Assembly (NCBI GenBank): GCA_037501455.1
Contig: CM074856.1
Span: forward strand, 22,217,001-22,281,000
Length of the DNA stretch: 64,000 bases
Direction: 5' to 3'
From: Lantana camara
Taxonomy: Eukaryota > Streptophyta > Magnoliopsida > Lamiales > Verbenaceae
A program made the position numbers and the translations under genes. This document shows positions 46,611-59,379 of this stretch, in pieces. The stretch's first letter is position 1. Each line of letters starts with the position of its first letter. The notes beneath the pieces are model-generated. The model did no database searches and was not told the DNA's origin. It saw nothing but the letters and a program-made list of their open reading frames with translations.

Positions 46611-46984
46611 TCAAAAATTAGCCTAAATATTTATCCTGAACTCCAATTTGGAAAATAGTTATATTAGATTTTTGTTATCCTTTCTATTTTTTTAAAACCC
46701 TCAAATCCTATAAAAGTACCACAATACCTTTATTAAAATGAAGAAGGACACAGATATTCATTGTCTTTTTCATCGCGTCACTGGTTTTCTTCTTTACAAT
46801 AAGCTCATCGCCCGTGACTCTTCTTCAGCGACAAACGGGAAAAATTAGCTCCGACAAGACTGTTGTATCTACAAAAACCACAAATCGACATTCTAAACGC
46901 TATTTCCTTTTCTTTTTTTTTTTTAATTTCTCGATTTATTTTTCTTTAACTAGACAAACAAACTTTTAAATAACTAATAAAATG
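46611..46984. other. AT-rich DNA, no gene recognised
   Basis: It has pyrimidine-rich text similar in style to the MULE-like termini but not clearly a copy. No frame is supported. Confidence 0.4.
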
Positions 46985-47617
46985 TTGAGCAGCCTAGCTT
47001 AACTCCAAAGAGGAAACCTGCACACTAAAAGGTTGAAAGGAGAGGGTTAGTCTACCGAGTGAGTAAGGGGGCTAATGCACACCCACATATTATATAATAT
47101 AGAGTAAATCACTTATTAAACAAAAGATTATGAACTGAGAGTAGGGTTCCGCATACCAATTCCGATTTCAAAACAAACGTATATGTATCATATTCATAAC
47201 ATAGTTTAGCTTAACTTTAAAGTCCTATCCCATTTCATAATTGTACATAACATACAAAAGCTCGGCGAGTATAAGCATCCAACCTTACTACTCATAAATC
47301 TACCCTAACACGTAGCACTTTGCACCCGAAGGCATCCAGAGGTGGCTCTCGTATTAGAAAAGAAAAAATACATAACATATCCAACCTCCTTCAAGGTGGT
47401 TCGGGTCACTAACCCTTACCAACCTAATTACGTATGCACATGAGGTAATGATCCCACATCGTGCCTTCTCCGGCATCCACCGAAGGCTCAAAGCACCACG
47501 CCTTCCCTAACTCCCTGGTCGCACGTAAGTACTTCAAATGGGAATTGCGCATAGGCTTAATCCCGACGACCCATTCCGTCCCGAGTATCCTTACCCACAA
47601 CTCCCGGGGGCCCAACA
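46985..47617 (-). mobile_element. Reversed gypsy LTR 3'-half fragment
   Basis: 'aaacctgcacactaaaa.gttg..gagagggt.agtctac', 'gagtgagggg', 'cggcgagtataag' and 'actcccgggggccc' match LTR interiors at 16340-17050. It is cut at 47617 by the plus-strand LTR that starts at 47618. Confidence 0.78.
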
Positions 47618-49243
47618 TGTGACGCTCCGTCCTTTCGGCCGTATAGGTATGACGTCACGAGTGAGCTATATACACATTTAAATTATTTAATTATGCTCTT
47701 ATGTGTTTATTATGTGATATATGTTGAATATGATTGATTTAAATACAAGAATTTTGATTTAAGTGTTTGAATTTTTGCTCTATGTGCTCCTTTGGTTCCG
47801 TTTGACTCCGACTTCGATTTCCAAACTATGTGGCTATGTGAAATATTTGATATATATGTGTTATGAACTCTTTTATGTGTTTATTTAATGCTTTGAGACT
47901 CGTTTGACTAGGTCTTGGACCTATTTTGTGATTTTAGGGACTTAAGGGCCTTAAGTACAAATTAGGGTACCTTGGGTTCTGATTCGCATAACTTGAGTTC
48001 AAAAATTCGGATTCGAATTACGACACCACCGTTGGACTCGTTTTGATAATTCAGATCCAATGGAACTAGCCCTATATTTTTCTAAGCCCGTTTGAATATC
48101 CGAAACTTCATCAAACTAAGACGTTTGTACCAGATCCTCTAACCCGCCCATTTTAGCCATATTTGGCCCGTTTAGACTTGTTTTGACCCGATTCTTGCCC
48201 CATTTCCTTCCAAAAAAAGACACAAACTCATTCTTTCCCTCACTCTCTCATATCTCGTTCCACACCTAGGGCAAGAAGAAGGGAGAGAAGCAACAAGGGC
48301 ACCTCCATTCTTTCACCCTTTTTAAGCTCAAGACAACTTCAAACTCAACCATTTCTTGAAGGTAAGTGCAGTTTCGGATATTCCTCATTCTTGTGCATCT
48401 TTTAAGCCATGAATTTCTTGTTTTGAGCATGCTTTCTTGGTAGAGGTAGAAGAATATGAATAGTGATAGGTTATGCGAAAAATGTGAAGAATTTGCTCCT
48501 CCTTGCTTCATTCTTTAATCCAAGACTTGTTTTATATTCCTTCTAGATTCCTTAATTCATTCTTGGTCTTGTATTTGATAGAGGTTTAGTGTTGTGTGAC
48601 TTGCCATGGTTGTACCTCAAGCTTCTTGCCATGGAATTGAGTTTTGATGAAGATTTTTGCTTCCTTGTGCCGGTTGATCTCAGAGTTGTGTGCTTATTTT
48701 TAGCTTCATTTTTGTGAGGTTTTTAGTCCCTAAGCCCCTCCCCTCGTTTTCCCCTATTATGGTGTGTGCTTGGGTGTGTTTAATGTGTGTTTTGCAGGTG
48801 GAATCACAGAGAAGATGAAGTCTGGGCCCGTTAACGCCCATTAGTGCACTTGTGAACAAAATGGGTGTAATGGCCATTAGTGAACCCTGGGTTTCTGACC
48901 TCACTAACGTTCGTTAGTGGCCAAGGGACTAACGGTCGTTAGTCCCCTCAAGATTGGTGTTCTTGTGCTTTGATCGTTTCTTTGCTGGTTTTGCTCTTTT
49001 CCCTCCCCGATCTTGATCCTTGTGTGTTGTATGCTTTTTTATATGTATGAATTGCTATGTTATGACTTGTTAATGCTTGTGTTTGATATGTTTTGAGTTT
49101 GAGTAATGTGTTATGATGTGACTATGCAAGTTTTGGCATGATTTGGATTCTTTTATGCAAATATGAACTTGAATGCTCGACGTGTTATCTCTTGTTGTCT
49201 CTTTTGCATCACTTGCATCCATTTGCATTTGTCGAGCGTCTAT
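47618..49243 (+). mobile_element. gypsy LTR, first of three pieces
   Basis: It starts TGTGACGCTCCGTCC. A donor-like GAAGGTAAGTGC is at about 48357-48368 and the palindrome module at 48825-48950 (stem at 48925-48946 with GGGACTAACG and its complement). It is broken by a solo LTR at 49244, resumes 51246-51429, is broken again by MULEs, and resumes 62102-62605. The rejoined text 'gagcccgcatgcgact...tatctagatacgtgtttg' is collinear with 12470-12510. Confidence 0.88.
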
Positions 49244-51245
49244 TGTTAGGAATAGTTCCCTTAAAGCAATGTTTATACTTTACTATATCCTTGTAAAATC
49301 ACAAACAGTCTTTGAATAATAATCGAGATGATTTTGTTCATAGGCAATCACTTCTTTATGTGCTTATTTATATCTGTTTAGGTTGACTGTGTTTTGCATG
49401 TTTTGAACTCCCCTAATCTTATGAGGCCGTTAAAAACTTTGCCCTTATGAGAACGGTACATGAAATAAGTTCTTAACTCCATAGGCGAGGATTAGAAACT
49501 TCTCCAAGTCGATGAGTCCGACAGACAGTGAGAGTGTCGACCTTGACTCCTTTGAGACTTGTTTATGTGATTATGTCCTTTTGAAGGATCATTCAGTTTC
49601 ATGGAATGATAAGTGCATACGATGATGCATTCATAATACAAAAGAGTGATTGTTACAAGAACTTCATCACTGAGATGTCCCGCGTGAGAACATTCCTAAA
49701 TGGGAAAGAAAGTCTCCTAGAAACTTCCAGATTAGGAAATATCTCATAGGTCAATGACGTGATTAATAATCCTTAGACTTGAGATTCTGTAATATCTCAT
49801 ATGAGCTAACTCAGTAATCTTTGATATAGGCTCAAAAGGGTGTTGCCATATAGACACCCGAACCACGGCCTATGTTGGGTTTACACAAGTGACATATGTA
49901 GAATTAGTAGAATCGATAAAGGACCTACACTTGTTAAGAACAAGAATGATCTCTTACTGATTGAGTTGTTCGTAGTCCATTAAATATTAAACCCTTGGCC
50001 AAGGTGGATAAAAGGTCAAAACATCAAGAAAATGGGATTTTCTTGGATTGAGATCTAAATGGATATGAAGCGAACTTAACTTTAAAGATCGAGAATATTA
50101 AGGCTCTGAGAATATTCCAATGCCTTAGTTCTTGATTGAGAGATGGAGTTGTAAGAGGATCGTATTTCACTGATTGTCATTGACTGAAAGGTTCTTCGAT
50201 TCATTTCATTATTCGGCTAGGGGTCACACACCAATTGCTAGATTACGGTAGTGTGATCTGTGAAGTGATTATTTAATTATGAGAATTAATTAATTACTGT
50301 CACTGCTAATCGAATAATGAACCTAAAGGGTCACACACAAATGCCAGAATACGAGGGTTATGGTAGGTTGTTAATTGGATTAACGAAGGATCAAAATATT
50401 GATCGAAATGAAGCCACTAACACATGGGCATTGCCACGTGTCAAGGACACATGACTGCCACGTGTCACACATGTGGCTTCACACGTGTGATTATTTCACA
50501 CAAGAAATTTGTTCTAGAATTAATTAATTAAAATGTAATTAATTAATTTTGATCTTTTAATTAATTATGAATTAATTGTTAAGACTATTCTCAAATTACT
50601 TAACCCAATAAATAATTAATTAGGAATTGAATTATTTATTGAATATTGACTTTTGACTTTAATTAGTAAAGGTTGAAAAGTCAAACTTCCTATTGTAGGA
50701 GAGAGAAGACATCTCTTGCTAGACTTGGAGAATAACTAGTTAAGAACTTATTATTCCAATTAAATTCATAATTAAATTAGTTAATTAGTGAGCCAGAAAT
50801 CAAACACCACAAGATTTGGAGAAGTCTCCTAGGGTTCAAACCCCACTAGTATAAATACTAGTGGGGTACTTCTCTTATTCTTTAGACTAACGTTCTTGAA
50901 GCGTTAAGTTTTTGAGAAAAAATAAAAGAAAAGTTTTCAAAGTAAAATATCCTAGCCTAACACAAGCCATAGAACTAGCATTCTCACTCGCTTGATCGTG
51001 TTCTAGGACTGGTGCGGATACGCTTTGGAGGATTGCCTACTGTTGGGTCTAATCGAAGGATGTTCGAGGGACATTCCGTTTGAAGGGTGTTTGATAGGCG
51101 TTATCGACATCACAAGAAAGCTTCAATTAACGTGAGTTTCTTGATACACCCTACGATACGATACGAACATTGCAAGTCTTTTAGATCCGTTTTGGAAAAA
51201 AAAAAAATTAAACTTCCGTTGCGCATACTCTGTCGTTTTCCAACA
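49244..51245 (+). mobile_element. Solo LTR (2.0 kb), same family as 1274-3212
   Basis: It starts TGTTAGGAATAGTTCCC and ends GTTTTCCAACA. It is flanked by TCTAT at 49239-49243 and 51246-51250, a perfect 5-bp duplication. A TATA-like 'actagtataaatactagt' (about 50845) sits inside a short palindrome and may be the LTR promoter. No internal region. Confidence 0.93.
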
Positions 51246-51429
51246 TCTATATGGTTCATTTTGAGTCTTAGTGTTGTCTTTGGTGTTTAGGTTGTCCATG
51301 TGGAGCTGCTCCGAAGGTGTGTTTTGGCTTGCTCAGTCTGGTTTATTCGTCAATGTGAGGTTTTCTTTCTTTTAGTTACTTTGACCTACAACCCTATGTG
51401 TATTTTGAGCCCGCATGCGACTTATATAT
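51246..51429 (+). mobile_element. gypsy LTR, second piece
   Basis: It continues the LTR begun at 47618 after the duplicated TCTAT, with 'tcattttgagtctta' and 'gcccgcatgcgac' as at 12300 and 12472. It ends at the MULE boundary. Confidence 0.85.
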
Positions 51430-51650
51430 ATTACAATTTAGTCCTCGCCCTTTCATTTATTACATATTAGTCCCTAACATTTAATGTCCGTTTGAGGTCC
51501 TTGGGTTCTGTTAGGTTTTCGTTAAAAAAATATTTTTTTTTTCAAAAATACCCTGAAGGACTGTTTTGTTATATGATAAATTATCAGAGGTCGTTTTGTT
51601 ATTACATAAACAGCAGGGATGATATTGTAATATTTTTCACTGATACCCTT
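51430..51650 (+). repeat. Left TIR of the MULE (outer end missing)
   Basis: It is the inverted counterpart of 60640-60876. 'aatgtccgtttgaggtcc.tgggttctgttagg' and 'gttttgttatatgataaattatcag' are shared. Confidence 0.85.
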
Positions 51651-52372
51651 GACTGTCTGACTTCTTTTTTACAAAAAATAAAATCTGAATAAACCATATT
51701 TTGTAATTGGCTGATTTACCATCAATTACGTTATACCCAAGGCCTTAGGAAAAATTTGACAATCCCAACATTCATTTCTCTCATTTCAAAGACGCACTTC
51801 TCTTTAGAACGAGAAAACCCTAGAATGGAAAGTCTCTCTCGCCATTGAAGAACATTTTGAGCTCCAAAATTTAGCTGAATCTTCCTTTTTATTGCTCAAG
51901 AGACTCGTTTCTGTTTGATTCTACAAGGATCTTGAAAGACCAGCATTGTAGGTTAGTGACCAGCATTCCTTTCTCGTTTTTTTGTATTTTTTGTTTTGGT
52001 TAATGGTTTAACCTCAAATTAATCGGTGTTTTGACGTCATAAATGTCTGATTTTGGGTTCTTCTGTAATAACTTGGTTTGTTAGTTAGGGTTTGTGTACA
52101 ATGCATAAAAATTTTCTGAAATGAGACTAATTTTTTTTCCGATTTCTTTGCTTTTGAAAACCCTTGTTTTGATGATCATTATTTTTGCTCTTTTTAATGG
52201 AAAAATTTTACATTTTACGCGAAAGCCCTAAAATTTTCGACAAGGGTTTCTTTCGTTTTGTATACATGAGTGATTTTTAGCCATTTTGAGTGGGTTTGGA
52301 TCGTTTCTAGATTTTTTGAGGTGTTTTTTTCTCTGATTTATTTTTTGAATTTTTGATTGGGTATGTAGGCAC

Positions 52373-54749
52373 TACGGGTGACAAAACCTACACGTTGGTG
52401 GTGCACTACAAGGACAGAATCGCCAGTCTTTATAAAATTGACCTAGATAAGTACAGTGTTATAGATTTTAGAGCTGACCTGGTGTAATTAATTGAGCCAG
52501 TTGATGATGATTATAAAATTTTAGGGAGTACATTTGGTGGTAGGGGTAGAATCAATGTGGAATCTGATGCAGATTTGTTAAGAATGTTTGAGAGAAACTC
52601 ACAAGATGAATCATTTGATGTGTTTTTAGTTCATGCCTCTAATCAACCTAGTGTCAATCTTGAAAATGTTAATGCATCTAATAATGAAGGTAATGTTGAT
52701 GAGGTTGTTGGACATGGGAATAACAGTTGTCAAGTAAATGAATCTGCAGGAAATGGAAATAAAACAAGGAAAGAAACTGCTTCTAAGACTACAAGGGTTG
52801 TTGATAAAAGTAAAGGCAAACAAACTGTGGGGGGTAGTACTAATAAGACTTCAAATGCTTGTGAATTGGATGGTGATGAGGATTATAACTCAGATGATAG
52901 CTTATATGTACCTGATATTGACTTAGAAAATGTAGATAATATTGACTTTGATGCAGCCAATGACTCTGATGACATGTCTAACTATGAGAGTGATGATCAT
53001 TGTGAAGAACAAAATATGTCTGATGATGATCCTTTGAAAGGTACATTCAATTATCCCCAATCTGATTTTGATGAGGGTACTGGTAGAGTTGATTTAAGGG
53101 TGGGTAAATACTTCAGAAATGTCAAGCATTTAAGGAGAAGATTGAAAGATTATGTGATTCAAGAGGGATTTACAATGATTAGGAAAAAGAATGACTTGAG
53201 TAGAGTAAATCATGGTTATTCCTGGAGGATGCATGCTTCTATTATGTTGGATGGTGTTACTTTCCAGCTTAAAACCTATAACGGTGTTCATACGTGTTTG
53301 AGAAGTGACTGCACAAAAGAAGCAAGTGCAAACTGGTTGTCTTCTAAAATTGTAAAGTTATTGAGGAAAACTCCTGACTTGACACCTAAAGACATAGAAG
53401 CAAAGTTGCAGAAATATAACATTAAGCCTCCTTACATGCAGATTTATAGGGCTAGGTTGAAGGCAAAAGAGGAGATTGAAGGTAGCCATAGTAAATCTTA
53501 TGGCAAACTTCCTTATTATGCTAGAGTTATGCCCCCAATTTAATGAAGGAAGCCTTGTTACTTTACAGTCTTATATTCCAGAAGGACCAAACCTGAATGT
53601 GATACCAACCTTTTTAAGATTTTTTGTGGGCTTGGAGCCTTTAAAAAAAGGTTTCTTTGTTGGTTGCCCTCCATTTCTGGGTTTTGATGGGTGTCATTTA
53701 AAAGGGCAGTTTGGAGGGGTTTTATTGGCAGCCATTGGGTTGGATGACAATAATGGTCTTTACCCTTTGGCTTATGCTGTGGTAGAGACAGAGAATAAGG
53801 AGAGTCGGACATTCTTCTTTGAAAATTTAGGCAGAATGTTAGATGGCTTTGATCCAAGCATTCCTTGGACATTCATGAGCGATAGACAAAAGGTAAATGC
53901 AATCTATTTCTTACTATTTCTAAGTATTTTCAATTTTAAGCAATTTTTATCTTGTTAATAATATGTGATTCTTTGTTTTGTAGAATCTAATTCAGGCAAT
54001 CAATGAAGTTGTTCCTCATGCGAACAACAGAAGATGTGTAAGACATATATTTGCAAATTTCAGATTGAAGCTCTCTGGACATGCTCTCAAGAAATATTTC
54101 TAGGAGGCAGCAAAGTCATACAACAGAAGAGGATTTACTTTTGCTATGAACAAGGCGAAAGAGATCAACCCAAGGGCACATGCATACTTGATGGACATTC
54201 CACCCCACATGTGGAGTAGACATGCCTTTAATCCAGTAATCAAGAATGACCATTGCATAAATAACTTATCTGAGTCATTCAACAGCGGGATTAACAAGCT
54301 CAGAGGTAAGCCAATACTTACTCTTGTTGATGGTCTTAGGGGTAAGATAATGAGTAGACTAAACCAAAGAAAAAATAGAGGAGAAAACTGGAAGAACAAG
54401 ATTGTGCCTACTGTTGACAAAAAATTGAACCAAATTAGAAATGATATAAGAAAATGTTCTTTGTTAATGGCTGGAGAGGATAAATATGAAGTCATGGATG
54501 GTCCCACACACTATATTGTGGACATGGTTGCAAATAGTTCTCAATGCATAAAGTGGGACATTTCTGGTATACCATGCAGGCATGCACATACTTGTATTGC
54601 ATACAGGAGAGAGAGACTAGAAGACTACACAGCTTCATATGAGATGCAAGATATGTTAATCACAAGTGGTACCAAGATCTAATGTTGTGAGATGCAAGAT
54701 ATGTCACCAAATGGGACATAACAGAAAGACATGCCCTTCAAGACTCCAG
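52373..54749 (+). pseudogene. MULE transposase (MURA-like), inactivated
   Basis: Exon 1 runs to 53892, intron 53893-53983, exon 2 53984-54749. The N-terminus reads GDKTYTLVVHYKDRIASLYK; the expected start is ACG instead of ATG (about 52380). Then an acidic region, the MuDR N-terminal domain (VGKYFRNVKHLRRRLKDYVIQ), the MULE catalytic domain with GFDGCHLKG (first Asp), TFMSDRQK (second Asp) and NNLSESFN (Glu), a SWIM-like finger (CIKWDISGIPCRHAHTC, first Cys of CxC replaced) and a CCHC knuckle CKICHQMGHNRKTC. Lesions: TAA at 52485-52487, a 1-nt shift near 53525, TAG at 54101-54103, a shift near 54680. The enzyme would cut and join MULE ends in the nucleus; this copy cannot. The long exon 1 frame 52557-53543 is otherwise well kept, so decay is recent. 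Confidence 0.92.
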
Positions 54750-54819
54750 GTACTACATTTATGTGATTTATTGAGTGTTAATTTTATTCCGCAAATGGTT
54801 TTTAATTTGATTATTCATG

Positions 54820-55260
54820 CAGGAAAATAATGTCCAAAAAGGCACTTCAGCTACATGTAAATCTCTTGCTATACTATGTTAATTTAGCTACTATATGATT
54901 CATAATGATTTTTAATTTGATTTCAATATTCATGTAGGAAAATAATGTCCAGGGAGGCATCTCAGCTCCATCTACTCAACCTCATTATGCTGCTGTTGTA
55001 AATCTCTTGATATTCCCTGTTAATTTGTCTATTATATGATTCATAATGATTTTTAATTTGATTTCAATATTCACGTAGGAAAATAATGTCCAGGAAGGCA
55101 CTGCAGTTCCATCTGCTCAGCCTCATTCTGCTGCTGATGAAAATCACAATATTGAAGGTTGGATGGAAGCTGACTTAGACGCATTATATGCTAGTCTGGA
55201 CCAATGGGAATCCCAGTTAGCTTGTTCCTGAAAATTCTACTTTGGACAATGATATATCTG
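54820..55260 (+). repeat. Triplicated exon-intron unit in the MULE transposase 3' part
   Basis: GAAAATAATGTCCA after an AG acceptor occurs at 54823, 54938 and 55079; each is preceded by 'tttttaatttga' and the first two are followed by 'gtaaatctcttg' donor sequence. Units are 115 and 141 bp apart. They look like tandemly duplicated small exons. The third continues into 'ATTGAAGGTTGGATGGAAGCTGAC'-type coding text to about 55256. Confidence 0.82.
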
Positions 55261-55382
55261 GTATGATCACATTTAAAAGGAAGAAACCTTCAGACTTGAA
55301 TGCAAATGCTTCAGGTATTAATTTATGATTAAGATTATAAACCTGTTATTGATATATGTTAATGGTTTATGATCATTTTAAC

Positions 55383-58300
55383 TGTAACACCCCAAACGGA
55401 GGATGCCACATCCCCCGCACTATGACCCAGACCCAGAACATGAAATGGAAATCCATGCCCGAATCCGAATCAGAGCGAACGGGAGACCAACTCACACACT
55501 AGGTTAGGCGGATCTAACTTGACAAAAACTCAGAGTGCGGAAGCAATTAAAACCAACAACAATAGATAGCGGAAGCATTTAAAACAAAACATGCAAAGCA
55601 GGTGACGGGTTCAACTAGCATAGATACCTAATCCCGAATATCGACATACATAATCCAACATAATAAACAACATAAATATCATCAATATCTAGTAACAACC
55701 AAATACTATCTTACTAACCCCACACGGGTTGAAGTCTAAATAGAACATAAACATAATCTGCAAATGTGAAACATAAACACATAAAATAAGTAGAGTATGC
55801 GACAAATGCATCCTAACACCTACTAGACTGACAAGTATGACTCAGAAGACTCACTTCCGCCTAGCTCAAGCCAAAAGAACCTGCAACTAAAAGATAAAAT
55901 GAGGTGTCAGTCAACTGACTGAGTGAGGGGGGCTAACGCACACCCACAATATATATATAGAGTACAGCACATATCATAAGGGTGGACTCATGAACCGGGA
56001 TTAGGGTTTTGCACGCTAAAACAGTTGAAATACCCAAAATAGTATAAGTTTGGAAAACCATTTAGAGAAGCCTATCCCGTTTCACAAATCCCATATATTC
56101 ATAACATATACCCGGCGAGTACGGGCTTCCAACCTTTACTCCTCATAACTGAACAGAACATAAAGCAGAATCAATCCATCCTCTACTCCAATGATGGAAG
56201 AGCCACGCGTTGGCCCTAACCATCAATAACATACATACAAACCCTCAAGGGGTAGCGAACCCACAAGAGTCCTCCCCGGCTGTACACCGAAGGCTCAAGA
56301 TATCACGCCTCCCTCATCGCCCTAAGGTCGCGCAATGATGTCTCAAATGGAACTAGCACAGTGGCTTATCCGACGGCCCTATGCCGTGCCGGTCTCCACT
56401 CGTACCAGCTCCTGGATCCACATAACATAACATACATACATATGCCAATATTTCATGGCAACTCGCTACAGAATCATAATATATTAGAGTTTTCCAAAAT
56501 AGCTTACATATGCCTTAATACTTAATTTTTCTTCAAAACCAAGGATGGTCCACAAGGTCATAATCATATCATATCCAACACATATCTAATCATACATAGT
56601 ATATAACCGCATGCAAGGATTGAAATCATCATTTTAAGGTCATAGGTCGCTTAACTATACAAAATCCTAAACCTCACCTCGTGAAAGTAGAGTCTGAGAG
56701 TGTGAAGGGCCAAACACTCTAAACCTCGGGCCCACCGACACCACCAAACTCTGTGACAAGACATACAGAAGCCCAGACTTAGACTCTATATGAACCAAAC
56801 AAGACGCACGGCGTTGCTCAACATGATCGTGGTTATGCATAAGTGTTCATGTTGTGCTTGGATAAGGTGTCGTGGTCATTCAAGGCATATCAATGCTCAA
56901 TAAGGTCATATTTATAAGCAACCATCACGTAATTCCATATCCAAAGATGCACAATCAATTTAGGAAGTCAATGTATTCACAAATGCATATTAAATCATCC
57001 AATGTCACATAGTTCAATTATAATATTAGAATTAAGCATCAAGTTCATGTCGAGTTATAAAGTGCATAAGTAAGAGCAACTTGATCGTATAAACATACAA
57101 AGTTGTTGTGCGTAGATGGCATGCTTGATACAAATAAAGAGTACATTTAATTCACTTAAGATCATACTTTACAACTTCACAACATGTTTGGTACACAAGT
57201 TCAAATCACATTCGTAGTTTCATAAATATTACACTTACATCCCCTAAGTTATTTATAAAAGTTTAGAATTATTACACATACATCCCCTTAGTTGATTACT
57301 AAGCATAATTGTTCGTTTAAAGTGTTTATATAGTTATTCCACTAGGAATTAATTACTTACAAACATGACAATTATCAATTTATCGTAATTCATAATATAC
57401 CATTTTCAAGTAGTAAGAGTAAATCAAGATATTACAATTCTAACTCCTATCATGCATAAAGTCTCAAGTTTTCAAGCATCCTTCATGTATCTAAATTTAA
57501 TATTGGAAACACAATTTACAACAAACATAACATTGAGAACGTCTCAAATTCATATAGAGAAATCACAACATGTTCGTTCTTCTAAAATATCATTCAAGTT
57601 CATTTAGTCACATAAAAGATTAGTTTCTAGATATTACACTAACACCCCTTCGTACTTAACAAATAGCGTAAATTCATCACATCGGGATTCAAATTGTAAA
57701 TCGAAACATTCATACATATCACAATCTATTCAACACATGTTTTCATATACGATTAGAATACATCTCGATCAACAAACCAACAATAACCAATTTATTTGCA
57801 CTTAAAACAATTAATTCAAATAATCACAATTACGTAAAATAATTCGTAATAAATAGATCGAGTGTCCGATTAACGAACGGAAGGTGGCTTTGAACTCACC
57901 ACAACGAGACGAACATTCTGACCAAACGCCGCCGGAACACCACCACTGTAGCTGCCGAAATTTGGCCGGACCGCCGCCGGGCCGCCGCCGAAGGTCGCCG
58001 GAAAAATCCCAAAAAATCATTCCTGAATGAAGTCTTCGTGTCTGTTCCGAATCCTCAATCAATTTCTGGAAATTCCAAGCCGATTGTCGTAGATCTGAAA
58101 TCTAAGAGCACGAAAACCCTAAATCTTCAAACTCAAATTACTTCCAAACCGGTGAACCAAAATACGATCCGTAAAAGCCATTGTCTTACCCATGACGAGC
58201 TCTTCGAAAGCCCTAAGGTATCTGGCCGGAAAAATCCTCGGAGCTAGTGCCGCCGTTGCACCGCCACTTTGCTGCCGCCGATCCGCCACCAAACCACCGA

Positions 58301-59374
58301 ATCTGGAGTCCCCTGATCACAGGTCACTAGTTCTCGTCGTTCTGAACAACTTTCGTGAAGAGCCCGAGACCAAAAGATGGACGAAAAAGGCCCCCGTTGG
58401 CCGCCGAAGTTTCTGCCGCTGCTGCTACAGTAACTCGCGCCGCCGAGCTTTGGGCGGCGCGTGCGGTGCCGTCTATGCTCCGATGTCCATGTCTCTGACG
58501 TTAAACGAAGGGTCTGGAAGTCCTCTGTCTGGTCATGTGGCGCGTGCATCAAGGAGGTGGCCGGAAAACGCCGCGAAACGCCGACGAAGTGGCGGCGGTC
58601 TGACAGCTCCGCTGTGCTACTGAAATCCGGCCATAACTCCGCCACCGTTCGTCGTTAGGCCGTGAAATTGGTACTCTTACGTCGGTCTCGCCGAGATAAT
58701 CGAAATGAACTATTCGTTTGTTGAATTCTGTCGAGAAATGATCGAGTTATGGGCTCGTAACCGAAACCGCGATAGTAACCCGCGGGAGAGAGAAAGTGGG
58801 AGAGGAGAGAAAGAGAGAGAAAAAGGGATTGGGAGAAATGTGTCTTGTGCACAAGCTATATACAACCGGGTATCCTTATCGCGTAGCAAGTAATAGCGCG
58901 TACAAATAATCATAAATAAAATTGGTAAAGTTACGAATAAACATTCAAGCTCCGAATTAATTTTACAAATTAAAATGAAAGAGAGAGATTTACCAATTAG
59001 AGTTTAATTCAATTTAATTTTGGAAACCTTTCATATAATTTAACGGCACTTTGTAAACACATGATTGACAATTAATCTCAAGGAATTCAAGTAAACCGAA
59101 ATTAAACAAGTTAAGTAACATGATGGATTTAAAATCACTTGACAATTATTTCATGGAATAAATTTGAATTAAATCAAATTAGGTAGTTAGGGTTAAATAT
59201 GCATGTAATTAATCAAGTTGACAATTAATCTTAGAATAATTCGAATGAACACATATTAAATTGAATTTACATTAAATCACATAATTCAAGAACTCTTAAA
59301 TTAAATACACACAAGTGTAGAGACTTACTTGTTAATGTCGTCAGGACGCCTTTCGAAGAATACGGGGCGTCACA
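55383..59374 (-). mobile_element. Solo gypsy LTR (4.0 kb) inside the MULE
   Basis: It begins tgtaacacccc and ends cggggcgtcaca. It is flanked by TTAAC at 55378-55382 and 59375-59379, a perfect 5-bp duplication. On the minus strand it starts TGTGACGCCCCG. It is the longest LTR here; its GC-rich part (57890-58640) contains a CGCGCCGCC...GGCGGCGCG stem at 58436-58461, in the same relative place as the palindrome modules of other copies. Open frames in this GC-rich part on both strands have no recognisable motif. Confidence 0.93.
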
Positions 59375-59379
59375 TTAAC

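Noticed and set aside
57811..58913. Several 60-143 codon frames on both strands
   Set aside because: They lie in the GC-rich part of a solo LTR, overlap each other on both strands and show no family motif.
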